In this document: positions 8,672 to 18,193 of the stretch, in pieces
How the letters are laid out: each line of letters begins with the position of its first letter
How positions within the stretch are numbered: position 1 is the first letter of the stretch
From: Chryseobacterium capnotolerans
Lineage (GTDB): Bacteria > Bacteroidota > Bacteroidia > Flavobacteriales > Weeksellaceae
Direction of reading: 5' to 3'
Assembly: GCF_021278965.1 (NCBI RefSeq)
Contig: NZ_CP065589.1
Span: 3,787,001-3,851,000 of the forward strand
Length of the DNA: 64,000 nt
Notes under the pieces: model-generated
Seen by the model: the letters and a program-made list of their open reading frames with translations, nothing else
Databases searched by the model: none
What the model was told of the DNA's origin: nothing
Made by a program: the position numbers and the translations under genes

Positions 8672-9190
8672 ATGAAAAAAATTATTTCACTTTTCATCTT
8701 TGTATTAACCTTCGGATCTGTAGCAGCTCAGGAGAATTTTGAAGTGTCAACTTTAAGAATCGGGCCTTACAAAATCTTTATGGAAAAAAGTGAAGCAGAA
8801 AAAATTGCAGGTACTACAATCAAAATTTCTGATGGACAACAAAAGAACAGTGTAAAATACAATGGAGAAATTATTAATATTGAAGTTTTTCAAGGTTATG
8901 GCGGAGCAGCAAAACCTGATGCTGTTACCATTGCAGGAATGACAACCACCAGTAAAAAGTTTAAAACCAAAAGCGGAATGGGTGTTGGAAGTACCAGAGA
9001 TGAACTGATTACTGCTTACAAGAACTATCCGATATTTAGTGTTCGTCCGGAGGTAGATGATAATGGAAAGCGTATTAAAGATGCAGGATACTTTAATATT
9101 GAAGACTATGATGCAGGAACTCAGTTAACATTTAAATTTATCAATAATATTGTTACAGAAATTACTGTTTATATCAACGAAGGCTGTTAA
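8672..9190 (+). CDS. Secreted hypothetical protein
   Basis: 172-residue protein that I do not recognise. Residues 1-19 are a clear signal peptide (MKKIISLFIFVLTFGSVAAQ). The mature part has alternating beta-type segments and a glycine-rich stretch (KSGMGVGSTRDELITAYKNY, about residues 99-118) that resembles periplasmic proteins with repeated 'G-x-T-x-x-E-L' turns. There is a single C-terminal cysteine and no T9SS domain. It stands alone between the metallopeptidase and transketolase genes. Confidence 0.75.
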   Translation: MKKIISLFIFVLTFGSVAAQENFEVSTLRIGPYKIFMEKSEAEKIAGTTIKISDGQQKNSVKYNGEIINIEVFQGYGGAAKPDAVTIAGMTTTSKKFKTKSGMGVGSTRDELITAYKNYPIFSVRPEVDDNGKRIKDAGYFNIEDYDAGTQLTFKFINNIVTEITVYINEGC

Positions 9191-9300
9191 AAGCAGGAAA
9201 ATATTCAAATCAAACGAAATCCGGGTTTTCATATCCAGATTTTTGCATTTCCATAAGCCGGTAAAAAATTGTAAATTCGCGTGCAAATAAATCAGATATA

Positions 9301-10152
9301 ATGAGTAAAAGTATCGAAGAGTTAAAATCTCTTACTACACAGATCAGAAGAGACATTTTAAGAATGGTTCACGCTGTAAATTCAGGACACCCGGGAGGAA
9401 GCTTAGGCTGTACAGAGTACTTTACAGCACTTTATGGAAAGGTAATGAACTATCATCTTCCTTTTACGATGGAAGGCAAAAATGAAGATCATTTTTATCT
9501 ATCAAACGGACACATTTCTCCTGTGTACTACTCTACTTTGGCAAGATTCGATTTCTTCCCAGTACACGAGCTAAGTACTTTCAGAAAGCTTGATTCAAGA
9601 TTACAGGGGCACCCTACTACTCATGAAGGTCTTCCAGGAATCAGAATTGCTTCAGGTTCTTTAGGACAAGGTCTTTCTGTAGCTTTGGGAGCTGCTTTAG
9701 GTAAAAAAATGGACGGAGATCAGTCTCTTGTTTACACTCTTCACGGAGATGGTGAACTTCAGGAGGGTCAGATCTGGGAAGCTCTGATGTTTGCTGCTGC
9801 TAAAAAAGTAGATAACATCATTTCTACAATCGACTACAACGGACGTCAGATTGATGGTGATACAGACGATGTATTAAGCCTTGGAAATCTTCATGCTAAA
9901 CTTGAAGCTTTCGGATGGATTGTTTTGGAAGAAAAGAATGGTAACGACCTTGAAGCAGTAATCGGTATTCTTGAAAGAGCAAAAGCTGAAACAGGAAAAG
10001 GAAAGCCTGTAGCGATCATGCTTCACACAGAAATGGGTGCTGGAGTAGATTTCATGATGGGATCTCACGCTTGGCATGGTAAAGCTCCTAATGATGAACA
10101 ATTGGAAACTGCATTCAAACAATTGTATTTAGAAGCTCCTGCTGACTACTAA
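9301..10152 (+). CDS. Transketolase, N-terminal (TPP-binding) subunit
   Basis: 283-residue N-terminal half of a split transketolase. The thiamine diphosphate motif runs from GDG (149-151, in [14 protein letters not shown]) to N180 (STIDYN). The conserved H30 in SGHPGG and H103 in QGHPT are present. With the next gene it forms the two-subunit enzyme that transfers two-carbon units in the non-oxidative pentose phosphate pathway. The genes are 41 bp apart and should be co-transcribed. A split enzyme is common in Bacteroidota and many other bacteria. Confidence 0.94.
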   Translation: MSKSIEELKSLTTQIRRDILRMVHAVNSGHPGGSLGCTEYFTALYGKVMNYHLPFTMEGKNEDHFYLSNGHISPVYYSTLARFDFFPVHELSTFRKLDSRLQGHPTTHEGLPGIRIASGSLGQGLSVALGAALGKKMDGDQSLVYTLHGDGELQEGQIWEALMFAAAKKVDNIISTIDYNGRQIDGDTDDVLSLGNLHAKLEAFGWIVLEEKNGNDLEAVIGILERAKAETGKGKPVAIMLHTEMGAGVDFMMGSHAWHGKAPNDEQLETAFKQLYLEAPADY

Positions 10153-10193
10153 TCTCTAACCATCAGTTAAACTCTCGATTAATAAAAATAAAA

Positions 10194-11141
10194 ATGAAAT
10201 ATACATATACAGAAAAAAAGGACACACGTTCAGGATTCGGAGCCGGATTAGCTGAGCTTGCTGACAAAAACCCTAATGTAGTAGCACTTTGTGCTGACCT
10301 TATCGGATCTTTGAAAATGGAGAAATTCATTGAGAAAGCTCCTGAAAGATTTGTTCAGGTGGGTATTGCAGAAGCTAACATGATGGGTATTGCTGCAGGT
10401 CTTAGTATCACAGGAAAAATTCCTTTTACCGGAACTTTCGCAAACTTCTCTACTTCAAGAGTATATGATCAAATTCGTCAATCTATTGCTTATTCTGGAA
10501 AAAATGTAAAAATCTGTGCATCTCACGCAGGTCTTACCTTAGGAGAAGATGGAGCTACTCACCAGGTATTGGAAGATATCGGGATGATGAAAATGCTTCC
10601 TGGAATGACTGTAATCAACCCTTGTGACTACAACCAGACAAAAGCGGCTACTCTTGCGATTGCTGATTTTGAAGGTCCTGTATATTTAAGATTCGGTAGA
10701 CCTACTGTTCCTGTATTTATCCCTGAAGATATGCCTTTCGAAATCGGAAAAGGGATCATGCTTCAGGAAGGTACTGATGTAACTATTGTTGCAACAGGAC
10801 ACCTTGTATGGGAATCTCTTGTAGCGGCTGATGAACTTGAGAAAGAAGGTATTTCTTGTGAGGTGATCAACATCCACACGATTAAACCTCTTGATGAAGA
10901 AATCATCTTAAAATCTGTTGAAAAAACAGGTAAAATTGTAACGGCTGAAGAGCACAACTACCTTGGTGGTTTAGGGGAGTCTGTTGCAGGAATGCTTGCA
11001 AGAAGAAGACCTACAAGACAGGAATTTGTAGCAGTAAACGATACTTTCGGAGAATCTGCAACGCCTGCTGAATTGATGAAGAAGTATAAAATTGATGCTG
11101 CAGCGGTGAAAGAAGCTGTAAAGAGAATTTTAGCTAATTAA
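10194..11141 (+). CDS. Transketolase, C-terminal subunit
   Basis: 315-residue partner of the preceding gene, holding the pyrimidine-binding and C-terminal domains. [17 protein letters not shown] carries the conserved glutamate that activates thiamine diphosphate, and [19 protein letters not shown] is the second family signature. [11 protein letters not shown] and HTIKPLDEE follow in the C-terminal domain, which ends with the [10 protein letters not shown] motif. The gene is followed 21 bp later by a very strong terminator, so this two-gene operon ends here. Confidence 0.94.
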   Translation: MKYTYTEKKDTRSGFGAGLAELADKNPNVVALCADLIGSLKMEKFIEKAPERFVQVGIAEANMMGIAAGLSITGKIPFTGTFANFSTSRVYDQIRQSIAYSGKNVKICASHAGLTLGEDGATHQVLEDIGMMKMLPGMTVINPCDYNQTKAATLAIADFEGPVYLRFGRPTVPVFIPEDMPFEIGKGIMLQEGTDVTIVATGHLVWESLVAADELEKEGISCEVINIHTIKPLDEEIILKSVEKTGKIVTAEEHNYLGGLGESVAGMLARRRPTRQEFVAVNDTFGESATPAELMKKYKIDAAAVKEAVKRILAN

Positions 11142-11162
11142 TTGTTAGCATTATCATAATAA

Positions 11163-11199
11163 CTGCGGGCTGTTTCTTCGAAACAGCCCGCAGCCTTTT
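11163..11199 (+). terminator. Strong terminator of the transketolase operon
   Basis: A 13-bp GC-rich perfect stem (11163-11175 with 11181-11193) is closed by a CTTCG loop and followed by CCTTTT. Confidence 0.9.
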
Positions 11200-11303
11200 A
11201 CTGAATGATTCAATGTTGGAGTTGACACCCCTCCGGTGAAGGGGAATGGTTATACATATAGTTATCATGGTTGTAGCTTCTACCCTACTTTTCGTTTGTT
11301 TTT

Positions 11304-11819
11304 TTATTCATGTTCATTGAATGGGATTCCTACAGCAATCAGGATGGGACACAATATTTCTTTTATATAATTCTCTTCTCTTTCAATAGATTTCTTTGAG
11401 CCTGAAAAATAATTACTGATTCTATAGTTCTTTACAAACTGATGGCGCTTTCTTCCCATAGAATAGTAATATCCGCCTCTTTCATCATTGATAAAGTAGG
11501 TCATTTCATCAAAAGTCATGAGCTTTTTAGAGAGTATCAACTTCCTATAAATACATTTGTCTGATTTATCAAAAATATATTTTACTGGAATTCTGAAAAA
11601 CAGATCAAACAGAAAATAGACCATATAGATTCCCCAAACCATCAATGTAATTTTGAACTGGTCCGAAGACATCTTATCCATAAAGTAACAGATAATCACA
11701 GGAAGAGCAATAATTCCCAATACCAGCCACCAAATTAAGGTATACAGGAAGTGGTAATTGGGCATCATGCTTATTTCGCTGCCGTTCTCTTCAAATTTAT
11801 AACGGTCTATTACGTTCAT
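11304..11819 (-). CDS. Two-helix membrane protein, unknown function
   Basis: 171 residues from the ATG at 11819; four more if it begins at 11831. Two hydrophobic segments (YTLIWWLVLGIIALPVIICY and a second after FKITLMVWGIYMV) are followed by a soluble beta-rich domain beginning YIFDKSDKCIYRKLI. This layout (short cytoplasmic start, helix pair, then 'D-x-x-x-K-x-I-x-x-x-x' strands) is shared with the neighbours at 11797-12276 and 14828-15301, suggesting a small paralogous family. It overlaps the upstream gene by 23 bp, so translational coupling is likely. No known domain is recognised with confidence. Confidence 0.75.
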   Translation of the reverse strand: MNVIDRYKFEENGSEISMMPNYHFLYTLIWWLVLGIIALPVIICYFMDKMSSDQFKITLMVWGIYMVYFLFDLFFRIPVKYIFDKSDKCIYRKLILSKKLMTFDEMTYFINDERGGYYYSMGRKRHQFVKNYRISNYFSGSKKSIEREENYIKEILCPILIAVGIPFNEHE

Positions 11820-12276
11820 GGTCCTGATCATTAATTCTCATGATGTCTTCAGTTTCATTGACCATCTTTTGGATTCCTTTCTGAGTCAGAGCCTGCCCAA
11901 CGGTCAGATGCTTTTCTTTACCATCTATTTCAAAATAAATAGACAATATCACATTGGTAGTAATAAAACCCATATATTTTGTAGATAACACATGAAAATT
12001 GGTAAAATCCTTTATATCATAGGTTCTGGCCGGAACAAAAATGGTATGCTTTCCGGTAATCGTCTTTCGGTCCATATCGATGATGAATTTCTTGGTAAAA
12101 AAATTAATAATGATAAGAGCTACGACCGCAATGATAATAAAGCTGAAAGTTCTGGCAGAATTAAATATTACCCCTGCTATTATTAAAAATATAAGGCATA
12201 ATACAGTAATAAAAACCGGTTGATTTCTAAACACATACTGGTTTCCTTCCTGCTTATAAAATTGATATGAATTCAT
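11797..12276 (-). CDS. Two-helix membrane protein, unknown function
   Basis: 159 residues. Two adjacent hydrophobic segments (about 21-40 and 44-60) precede a soluble domain with IIDMDRKTITGKHTI, YDIKDFTNFHVL and KYMGFITTNVIL. It ends in a helix, QKMVNETEDIMRIN. The soluble part aligns by eye with that of the 14828-15301 protein (FDPVSKLLTIS, YDLNDFGGFELQ, YIGFIPLGCYL, QEVINELEDVNE), so the two are paralogues. The beta-strand order recalls bacterial PH-like membrane proteins, which is only a suggestion. It overlaps the next gene in the leftward operon. Confidence 0.77.
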   Translation of the reverse strand: MNSYQFYKQEGNQYVFRNQPVFITVLCLIFLIIAGVIFNSARTFSFIIIAVVALIIINFFTKKFIIDMDRKTITGKHTIFVPARTYDIKDFTNFHVLSTKYMGFITTNVILSIYFEIDGKEKHLTVGQALTQKGIQKMVNETEDIMRINDQDHERNRPL

Positions 12277-12319
12277 AGTGAATTTGGTTTTATATTTTGT
12301 TTGATTTTATTGTTGGAAA

Positions 12320-12865
12320 TTAATTTTCGTATCGTAATGCAATTTCATCTTCATTAATTGTTTTCAGGGTATTTAAATCTGTTCTGAAATAGGTATCATG
12401 AATAGAAAAATAGGCGTCCATTTTTACCTGGGTTTGGGCAGATGCTTTCTTCCAGCAATCAAAAACCCATTGTTCAAATATCTTGTACTTTTCCTCATCA
12501 TATTCATCCAGAATATCATCAAAATCTTCTCCTTCATAATGATCTTGAAAATCTGAGGATGCAGTCCATATTTTTTCCGGAATAAGCGCATTCCAATCAT
12601 CATCTTCATTGCCAGCACTTTTTTTAGTGGGTAAAAAAACGGTATTGGTAGCTATTTTACCTTTGCTGTCCACCCCCCAGAATACAATGTCTAAATATTC
12701 ATATTCATACTCGAAATAAAAGGCTTTAATATCAGATTTCTCATCATTATCAAGATAACTGATATGTTCTCCATTCAACAGATCAATAAGATCATCCGTA
12801 AGCCGCTCTCGGATTTCTTCCAGGTATTTTTTTAATTCAATATTGAGTTTTTTCAAATCTTCCAT
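12320..12865 (-). CDS. Acidic soluble protein, unknown function (possibly DUF4303-related)
   Basis: 181 residues, strongly acidic, with no signal peptide or membrane segment. Visible features are an N-terminal helical part (MEDLKKLNIELKKYLEEI), the acidic run DDILDEYDEEKY, and a C-terminal HDTYFRTDLNTLKTI. The composition, size and C-terminal 'CW...H-D' layout resemble the DUF4303 protein encoded just upstream (12972-13526), so a distant relationship is possible. Such acidic proteins are often partners or immunity factors, but nothing in the sequence proves that. Confidence 0.72.
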   Translation of the reverse strand: MEDLKKLNIELKKYLEEIRERLTDDLIDLLNGEHISYLDNDEKSDIKAFYFEYEYEYLDIVFWGVDSKGKIATNTVFLPTKKSAGNEDDDWNALIPEKIWTASSDFQDHYEGEDFDDILDEYDEEKYKIFEQWVFDCWKKASAQTQVKMDAYFSIHDTYFRTDLNTLKTINEDEIALRYEN

Positions 12866-12971
12866 AACCTGATTTTGTTTTAAAATTTATGATTGGATGT
12901 TTCTGAGACAATTATTTCACTCCGCTTCATTGTATATAATGAAATGTGTTTTTTTATTCTTCATCCTTAAT

Positions 12972-13526
12972 TTAATTGTCCCAGGTGTCCATCCAATCCA
13001 GATATTCACTTTTATATTCATTATCATTCAACCGGATAATAATGTCTTTCAGATCCTGCTTCTCAAATTCATAATCTGAAACGGTGAAAATCAAGAAAAC
13101 ATCTTTTCCTATAGTATTTCTAAAAAAGTTCTCATTTTTAAGTTTCTCCAAAACTACAATACAGGTATCATAGAGCTTATCCTGAAACTCATGAAACCAC
13201 TTACCATATTCCTCCTCATCTTCATATCGATTTTCATATTTCTCTAACTCTGTTCTCAGACTGGTACAGATATCATTAAATTCTTTATCTGCTCCTTCCA
13301 TTTCATACGCCCATTCTGCCGGTTCATATTTAAAATAGACAGCATCATCCTCGTCTATATTTTTAAGCGCTTCCAGGGTATTGGAAGAGGGACATACAGT
13401 CATTGCCCCCTCATCACTGTACAATGCAAAACTGTAAATATTTTCAGCTCCGTGCTTTTCGGACATTTCTAAAAAAGCCTTCTTTGCTGCTGCCTCTATC
13501 TGTTTTTTCAACGTTTCAAAATCCAT
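12972..13526 (-). CDS. DUF4303 domain-containing protein
   Basis: 184 residues, acidic and cytoplasmic. The N-terminal half has the DUF4303 hallmarks: a first amphipathic helix (FETLKKQIEAAAKKAF), then IYSFALYSDEGAMTVCPSSN (residues 29-48) and the tryptophan-containing YEPAEWAYEMEG (67-78). The second half is helical and acidic. The function of DUF4303 is unknown. It belongs to a leftward set of small unknown genes; the gaps to both neighbours are about 100 bp, so co-transcription is plausible but not certain. Confidence 0.8.
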   Translation of the reverse strand: MDFETLKKQIEAAAKKAFLEMSEKHGAENIYSFALYSDEGAMTVCPSSNTLEALKNIDEDDAVYFKYEPAEWAYEMEGADKEFNDICTSLRTELEKYENRYEDEEEYGKWFHEFQDKLYDTCIVVLEKLKNENFFRNTIGKDVFLIFTVSDYEFEKQDLKDIIIRLNDNEYKSEYLDWMDTWDN

Positions 13527-13647
13527 GCTTCATTTCTTTTTTTAAATGGGCGGTAAAATTACCCTTATCCTGCTAATTCAGATTAACATATTTATTAAAA
13601 GTACAGCCAGTTTCACGATTATGAATAGCCAATTTGGGTATAGAAAA

Positions 13648-13824
13648 TTACCTGTTCTTGTTATACATGACCCATCCCGGAACTACAAAGGCCGCCGCAA
13701 TAAGTAATGGAAGCAGTTCTCCATACCCAAACAGCCAGGAAGTTTCTTTGGAAGGACCTATTTTCACAACAACAGCTAAACAGAAACCTATGATGATCAT
13801 GATAATTCCTAATGTCTTTTTCAT
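13648..13824 (-). CDS. Small two-helix membrane protein
   Basis: 58 residues, beginning MKKTLGIIMIIIGFCLAVVV and ending PGWVMYNKNR. Two hydrophobic helices (about 4-20 and 36-53) flank a short polar loop with KIGPSKETSW. The ATG at 13824 lies 29 bp after the end of the DUF3829 gene, in the same direction, and codon use is like the neighbours. I do not recognise the family. Small membrane proteins of this form are common in Bacteroidota. Confidence 0.68.
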   Translation of the reverse strand: MKKTLGIIMIIIGFCLAVVVKIGPSKETSWLFGYGELLPLLIAAAFVVPGWVMYNKNR

Positions 13825-13853
13825 ACAACTTAATATTAATGGTTATAAATTCC

Positions 13854-14811
13854 TTAGTCTACAAAATTGTTATAGCGGCTAAGCACAGTACCGGCCTCAT
13901 TTTCGAGGTCATCAAGATTTTTATTCAGTTCAGTACTGTTTTCATTCAAGCTTCTTTGGACGATTCTCATTTTTCCAAGAAAGTCACTCACCGAATTATT
14001 AAATGCTGTATAACTGCTCTCTTTCTGTTTTTCCGATGATGGAATTTTTTTCATCTACATTTCGTTTATAGAGAGTTTCCATTTGCTGATATTGCTGGCT
14101 AAACTTCTGTTTGTAAGCATTCATATCTTTAATATCATAGGAATCATCAATAATTTTTTGAGTAAATTCCATTGTTTCTTTTGAGTAGATGATATGATCC
14201 TTTAGTGGATGGTCTTTAAGCACTTCTATTTCTGCCTTATCAGCTTTTGGTGACAGTTTCACAAACAGTTCATTGGCAGCATTTCGGTTCTCCTGGATAA
14301 ACTTACTTGCCTTTTCATTGATCTCAGCGATTTTCTTTCCTTTATCATCCTTCCAGTCTTCTCCATTTTTATAAGCCTCCAATTCTTTCTTCAGAACTTC
14401 CAGCTGAGCCGCCGTATCCTTCATTTTATCAACAAGAACCTGATAGTCTTTTCCCAATACATCCGGTGCTTTAATATCCTGGTTCATCCACATCGTTATG
14501 GTAGGCGTAAATATTGGAGACATGCCAATATATTGAGGATTTGCCGTTACACTCTTTACATATTCTTCCATCTGGCTGAGTGATTCCTGAAAATTTTTAA
14601 TAAAATCTGCCTGAGCTTCATCCATTTTAACCACTTTATTATTAAAAGCAACGATATCTCTATTTTCATCGCCAGAATTAACACTAAAAGGATTTACCTG
14701 ATTACTATTTCCAGGCTGTGAAAGCTTTTCTTTGATTTTCTCAAGTCTATCACAGGATGTCATAGAAAATCCTGTAATAATTATTCCTGCAATGATTAAT
14801 GATTTTTTCAT
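13854..14811 (-). CDS. DUF3829 family lipoprotein, frameshifted
   Basis: The first frame gives 270 residues with a lipoprotein signal (ITGFSMTSC, Cys at about 20) and the helical DUF3829 (YiiG-like) domain, but ends abruptly in KTEREQLYSI. A second frame, overlapping by 56 bp, continues as SSEKQKESSYTAFNNSV and ends RYNNFVD, which looks like the missing amphipathic C-terminus. The frames join if one A is removed from the A7 run (minus strand; 14045-14051), giving 318 residues. I treat it as one gene with a single-base frameshift, probably a sequencing error. The role of DUF3829 lipoproteins is unknown. Confidence 0.78.
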
Positions 14812-14827
14812 ACTCTAATATTTAAAG

Positions 14828-15301
14828 TTAAATAGGTGTTGTTTTGTATTTTTCATTAACATCTTCCAATTCATTAATCACTTCCTGCATGGTTTTCTTA
14901 CTGAAAGACTGAGATATTACCGGACGCTTAAAATGGGTCACATTTTTAAAATTACCATACAAATAGCATCCTAAAGGAATAAAACCTATATACATAGTCT
15001 GAAGCTCAAATCCCCCAAAGTCATTTAAATCATAAGTAAACTTTTTACGATTCAATCCTCTATTAGAAATAGTAAGAAGCTTTGATACAGGATCAAAAGT
15101 AATATCAGGAGGCATGAACGAAACAATGGTAAGAAGTAATGAAAATATCAACATTATAATTCCCGTTTTCAGATAATTGGTATTCACAATCACAATGATC
15201 GAAATTAAAACCCATGCAATCACTATAATATGCTGCAATGAAAGATATTGCTTTACCTGATAGCCCGTTCCCTCTCTTTTTAAATGTTTAAAATCGTCCA
15301 T
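14828..15301 (-). CDS. Two-helix membrane protein, unknown function
   Basis: 157 residues with a helix pair (about 24-43 and 47-64) followed by a soluble domain, ITFDPVSKLLTISNRGL and YDLNDFGGFELQTMYIGFI, and an ending helix QEVINELEDVNEKY. It is a paralogue of the 11797-12276 protein and shares layout with 11304-11819. It lies 16 bp upstream of the DUF3829 lipoprotein gene and 20 bp downstream of the DUF4870 gene, so these three are almost certainly one operon. Confidence 0.78.
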   Translation of the reverse strand: MDDFKHLKREGTGYQVKQYLSLQHIIVIAWVLISIIVIVNTNYLKTGIIMLIFSLLLTIVSFMPPDITFDPVSKLLTISNRGLNRKKFTYDLNDFGGFELQTMYIGFIPLGCYLYGNFKNVTHFKRPVISQSFSKKTMQEVINELEDVNEKYKTTPI

Positions 15302-15321
15302 CCCTTTAAGTATTTGAAGTT

Positions 15322-15642
15322 CTATCCAATAAATGAAAATTGTTCTTCGGCTATTTTTCCAATCAATGGTAAAGGCTTCTCTACCTCATTAGCCGCATTA
15401 ATAGCTCCAATAATCATGAGTACAAATGGTAATACTCCTAATACTCCCAGCATACCAATATGAGTAACTGAAATTAAAATCCCTAGAATAACAGGTAAAA
15501 TAAAAGAAAGAATAACCGCTCCTAGAGCCTGTTTAAGGTGGTATTTTAATAAACTATCGGCCTTATCTTTTCCTGATATAAAAGAAATCAACCATCCAAT
15601 AATGGTAATGTATGAGATGATAGATAATGTTTTGTTGTCCAT
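15322..15642 (-). CDS. DUF4870 domain-containing membrane protein
   Basis: 106 residues from the ATG at 15642; an upstream in-frame ATG at 15708 adds an unlikely 22-residue prefix. It has the DUF4870 pattern: first helix LSIISYITIIGWLISFI, then YHLKQALGAVILSFI (residues about 33-47) with the conserved 'H-x-x-Q' turn, and a last helix pair containing IGAINAANEVEKPLPLIG. DUF4870 proteins have four predicted helices and unknown function. It is the promoter-proximal gene of the leftward cluster. Confidence 0.87.
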   Translation of the reverse strand: MDNKTLSIISYITIIGWLISFISGKDKADSLLKYHLKQALGAVILSFILPVILGILISVTHIGMLGVLGVLPFVLMIIGAINAANEVEKPLPLIGKIAEEQFSFIG

Positions 15643-15881
15643 GATAAAGTTTTTTTGAATTAATATTTTTTGATTTTTTGTTGGTTCAAAATTGCAACAG
15701 AAAAACAAAGCTTTAATTTTTCGGATACCTACAAAACAACTTCAACACAAAACAAAAGTGTCTACAAAGTGTCTACACATCCACACAAATAATTAATTTA
15801 CAAACACTTAAGCACTATTGCCAATTTCATTTTTTTATATGAATTATTGATAAGTGTCTGCAATTTTTGTACTTTCACTTC

Positions 15882-17730
15882 ATGAAAAAGCCGTTCACTT
15901 TTTTTTTATTTTTTATTCTTGATCTGCGTTCTCTGCCCTGCTCAAAATACATTTATTGAAGGTCTTCAAAATCAATTGAAAGACAATACGGCTGTTGAGG
16001 AAAAATTTAAAATCTATAATGAACTTACAGAATATTATAGAGTCAGTGACCAATATCCTGCTGCTGAAAAATATGTCCAGGAACAATTAAAATTGGCTAG
16101 AAATGAACATAATTATACAGAAGAGGTAAAAGCTTTAGTTCAAGATGGAATTATTAAACTTAATCAGTCACAATACGACAAAGTTCCTCAGCTAATTGAT
16201 GAAGCGAATGCATCTGCACAAAAAACAAATGATAAAACGGCTTCACTATATGCAGCGTATTTAAATATCTACTATAATAATATCCTGGGTGAGTCTGAAA
16301 ATACGATGAAACTGATTCAGAAAACTCTTCCTGAAGTTGAAAAGCTCTCCTCAGAAGTTCTTCTGAATGCTAAACTCAATTACCTTCTATACGGAATCCA
16401 TTCTGAATGGAATGATGCTAAGAATGCCACAATCTATGCTCAAAAGGCTGTAGAATTGGCTCAAAAATCAGGGAATAAAAATATGCTGAGCTCAGCGTAT
16501 TCCGCTATGGCTGTCTGTTATTATTTTCCCTATGAAAAAACAGGAGACTTAAAGGATCTGAAGCTTGTTACAGCAATGTGTAAAAAAGCAGTTGCTCTTT
16601 ATCATCAGTTTCCGGGACAGGTTTCTGCCCACGCTCATGCTATGGCGTTATTAAACCTTGCCAACTACAACCTGAGTTCCCCTGTAATTACCCCGGAAAT
16701 TCGCAAGGAAATCCAGGAAAATACTGCTGAAATCCTCTCCCTTACGCAGCATACCACATTAAACCAGGGTATTCAGGCAGGGGCCTTAGGAATCCTTAGT
16801 AATCTTGCTGCACGTGACGGAAATGATACCTTATCAGAACAATATCTTTTAAAAGCTGAGCAGATTTTACTTACTCAGCAGCCTGTCTATTACCATGTCA
16901 TGATCAATGTAGTCAGCGATTTGGCTAAACTGTATGAAAAACGGAAAAACTATCAAAAGGCATATGAATATCAAGCTAAGGTAACGGAATACAACAGTCT
17001 TCTTTATAATGAAGGACAGGCAGAAACGGCCAAAAGACTTGAAGCCCAGTTCCAGTCTCAAAAAAAAGAATCTGAACTGAAAACCCTCACAGAAAAAACG
17101 GCAAGTCTGAAGAAAGAAAAGTTTCTCTATATTGGATTGGGAATCATTGGGGTGATTGGTGCATTTTTCATGTTCCGTTCTTATCATTATAAATTACGCT
17201 ACTCTATAGCACAAGAGAAAAAATTAAATACTGAAAAACATGAAGCTGAAATGCTCGTAAAACTTCAGGAAGAAGAACAAGCCCGATTAAAAGCAGAACA
17301 GAAACTTCTTACCTTACAACAGCAGAAACTCCAAAGTGAAGTTCTTGCCAGCCAGCTCCATATTGAGCATAAAAATGAAGTCCTTTACCAACTTCAGACC
17401 CAACTTTCTGATACGGATATTAATATCAACCAGGTAGTCAAAGAGCAAAACCGCGTGGATAATGATTTTGAAAAGATCCGATTTACCATTCAGGAACTTC
17501 ATCCTGACTTTTTTAAAAACATTAATGAAAAAGCCAAACAGAAACTTACCCCGCTGGACTTAAAATACTGTGCTTACATCTATCTCGGAATGGACACGAA
17601 ACAAATAGCCAATCTCCTGAATGTGGAACCTAAAAGTGTAAGAATGACCAAATATCGTCTGAAAAAGAAATTCGGATTGGATGAGAGTATGGCTTTGGAT
17701 ACTTTCTTTCAAGGAGTATTTTCTGTATAA
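15882..17730 (+). CDS. Membrane TPR regulator with C-terminal LuxR-type HTH (frameshift in signal peptide)
   Basis: About 615 residues. TPR-like helical repeats fill the first 390 residues. A transmembrane helix (FLYIGLGIIGVIGAFFMF) follows, then a coiled coil (EEEQARLKAEQKLLTLQQ) and a C-terminal HTH (KYCAYIYLGMDTKQIANLLN then VEPKSVRMTKYRLKKK). This is a common Bacteroidota architecture: a periplasmic TPR sensor with a cytoplasmic DNA-binding end. The long frame opens only with TTG at 15919. The ATG at 15882 encodes a perfect signal-peptide start (MKKPFTFF) in another frame, and deleting one T of the T9 run at 15899-15907 joins them. It lies just upstream of the RiPP locus and could regulate it. 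Confidence 0.82.
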
Positions 17731-17901
17731 ACCGCATTTTTGCTATGGATGCATGAATTATTTTGTGACTGTTTATAGGGGCATGCAATAAGCTCTCTTA
17801 CTCATTCAATTCATTATACATAACCATTTATCAAGTAAATATCTGTTTTTTCAAAAAAAACCACCTTACTATCATTCAATATTTGCTTAGTCTAATATAT
17901 T

Positions 17902-17929
17902 ATGATACAATTTGTATTTAGCGTATCAT
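17902..17929. promoter_or_regulatory. Nested dyad symmetry
   Basis: ATGATAC (17902-17908) is inverted as GTATCAT (17923-17929). Within it ATACAATTTGTAT (17905-17917) is a 6+1+6 palindrome. It is a candidate operator or hairpin about 380 bp upstream of the precursor gene. Confidence 0.45.
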
Positions 17930-18063
17930 TTGTGTACAATAGAAAATAGTTCTGAGTTTTTTGCTATACTCAATTAAGTTATTTATTCACTTTTCTAACA
18001 ATAGTTTATACTATTTTCTATTTTCTAAAACATCATTAAAGCCTTGCCAAATTTGATACAATA

Positions 18064-18097
18064 AATCTGTACAATAACCTTAATTACTGTACAGATT
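18064..18097. promoter_or_regulatory. 10-bp inverted repeat containing TGTACA
   Basis: AATCTGTACA (18064-18073) and its exact inverse TGTACAGATT (18088-18097) are separated by 14 bp. The centre-to-centre distance of the two TGTACA sites is 20 bp, about two helical turns, as expected for paired dimeric regulator sites. A transcribed hairpin is the alternative. Confidence 0.5.
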
Positions 18098-18179
18098 ATG
18101 GGTTTCCCGTGATGAAATTTTACAAAAAAAATACAATTTTAATCACATTAAAGTGATGTAATTATTTTTAGTTTTGAAA

Positions 18180-18193
18180 TATCAACGTTGATA
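18180..18193. promoter_or_regulatory. 14-bp perfect palindrome, candidate operator
   Basis: TATCAACGTTGATA is a perfect palindrome with a GC-containing core in an otherwise A/T stretch, 112 bp before the precursor start. It could be a repressor or activator site for the RiPP operon. Confidence 0.5.

Noticed and set aside
11200..11303. Possible hairpin CCCCTCCGGTGAAGGGG after the transketolase terminator
   Set aside because: It lacks a T tract and lies beyond a much stronger terminator; probably a fragment of a common intergenic repeat.
13999..14054. An independent 66-residue gene (13854-14054) after the DUF3829 lipoprotein
   Set aside because: Its product continues the DUF3829 helix in another frame, so it is the end of the same gene.
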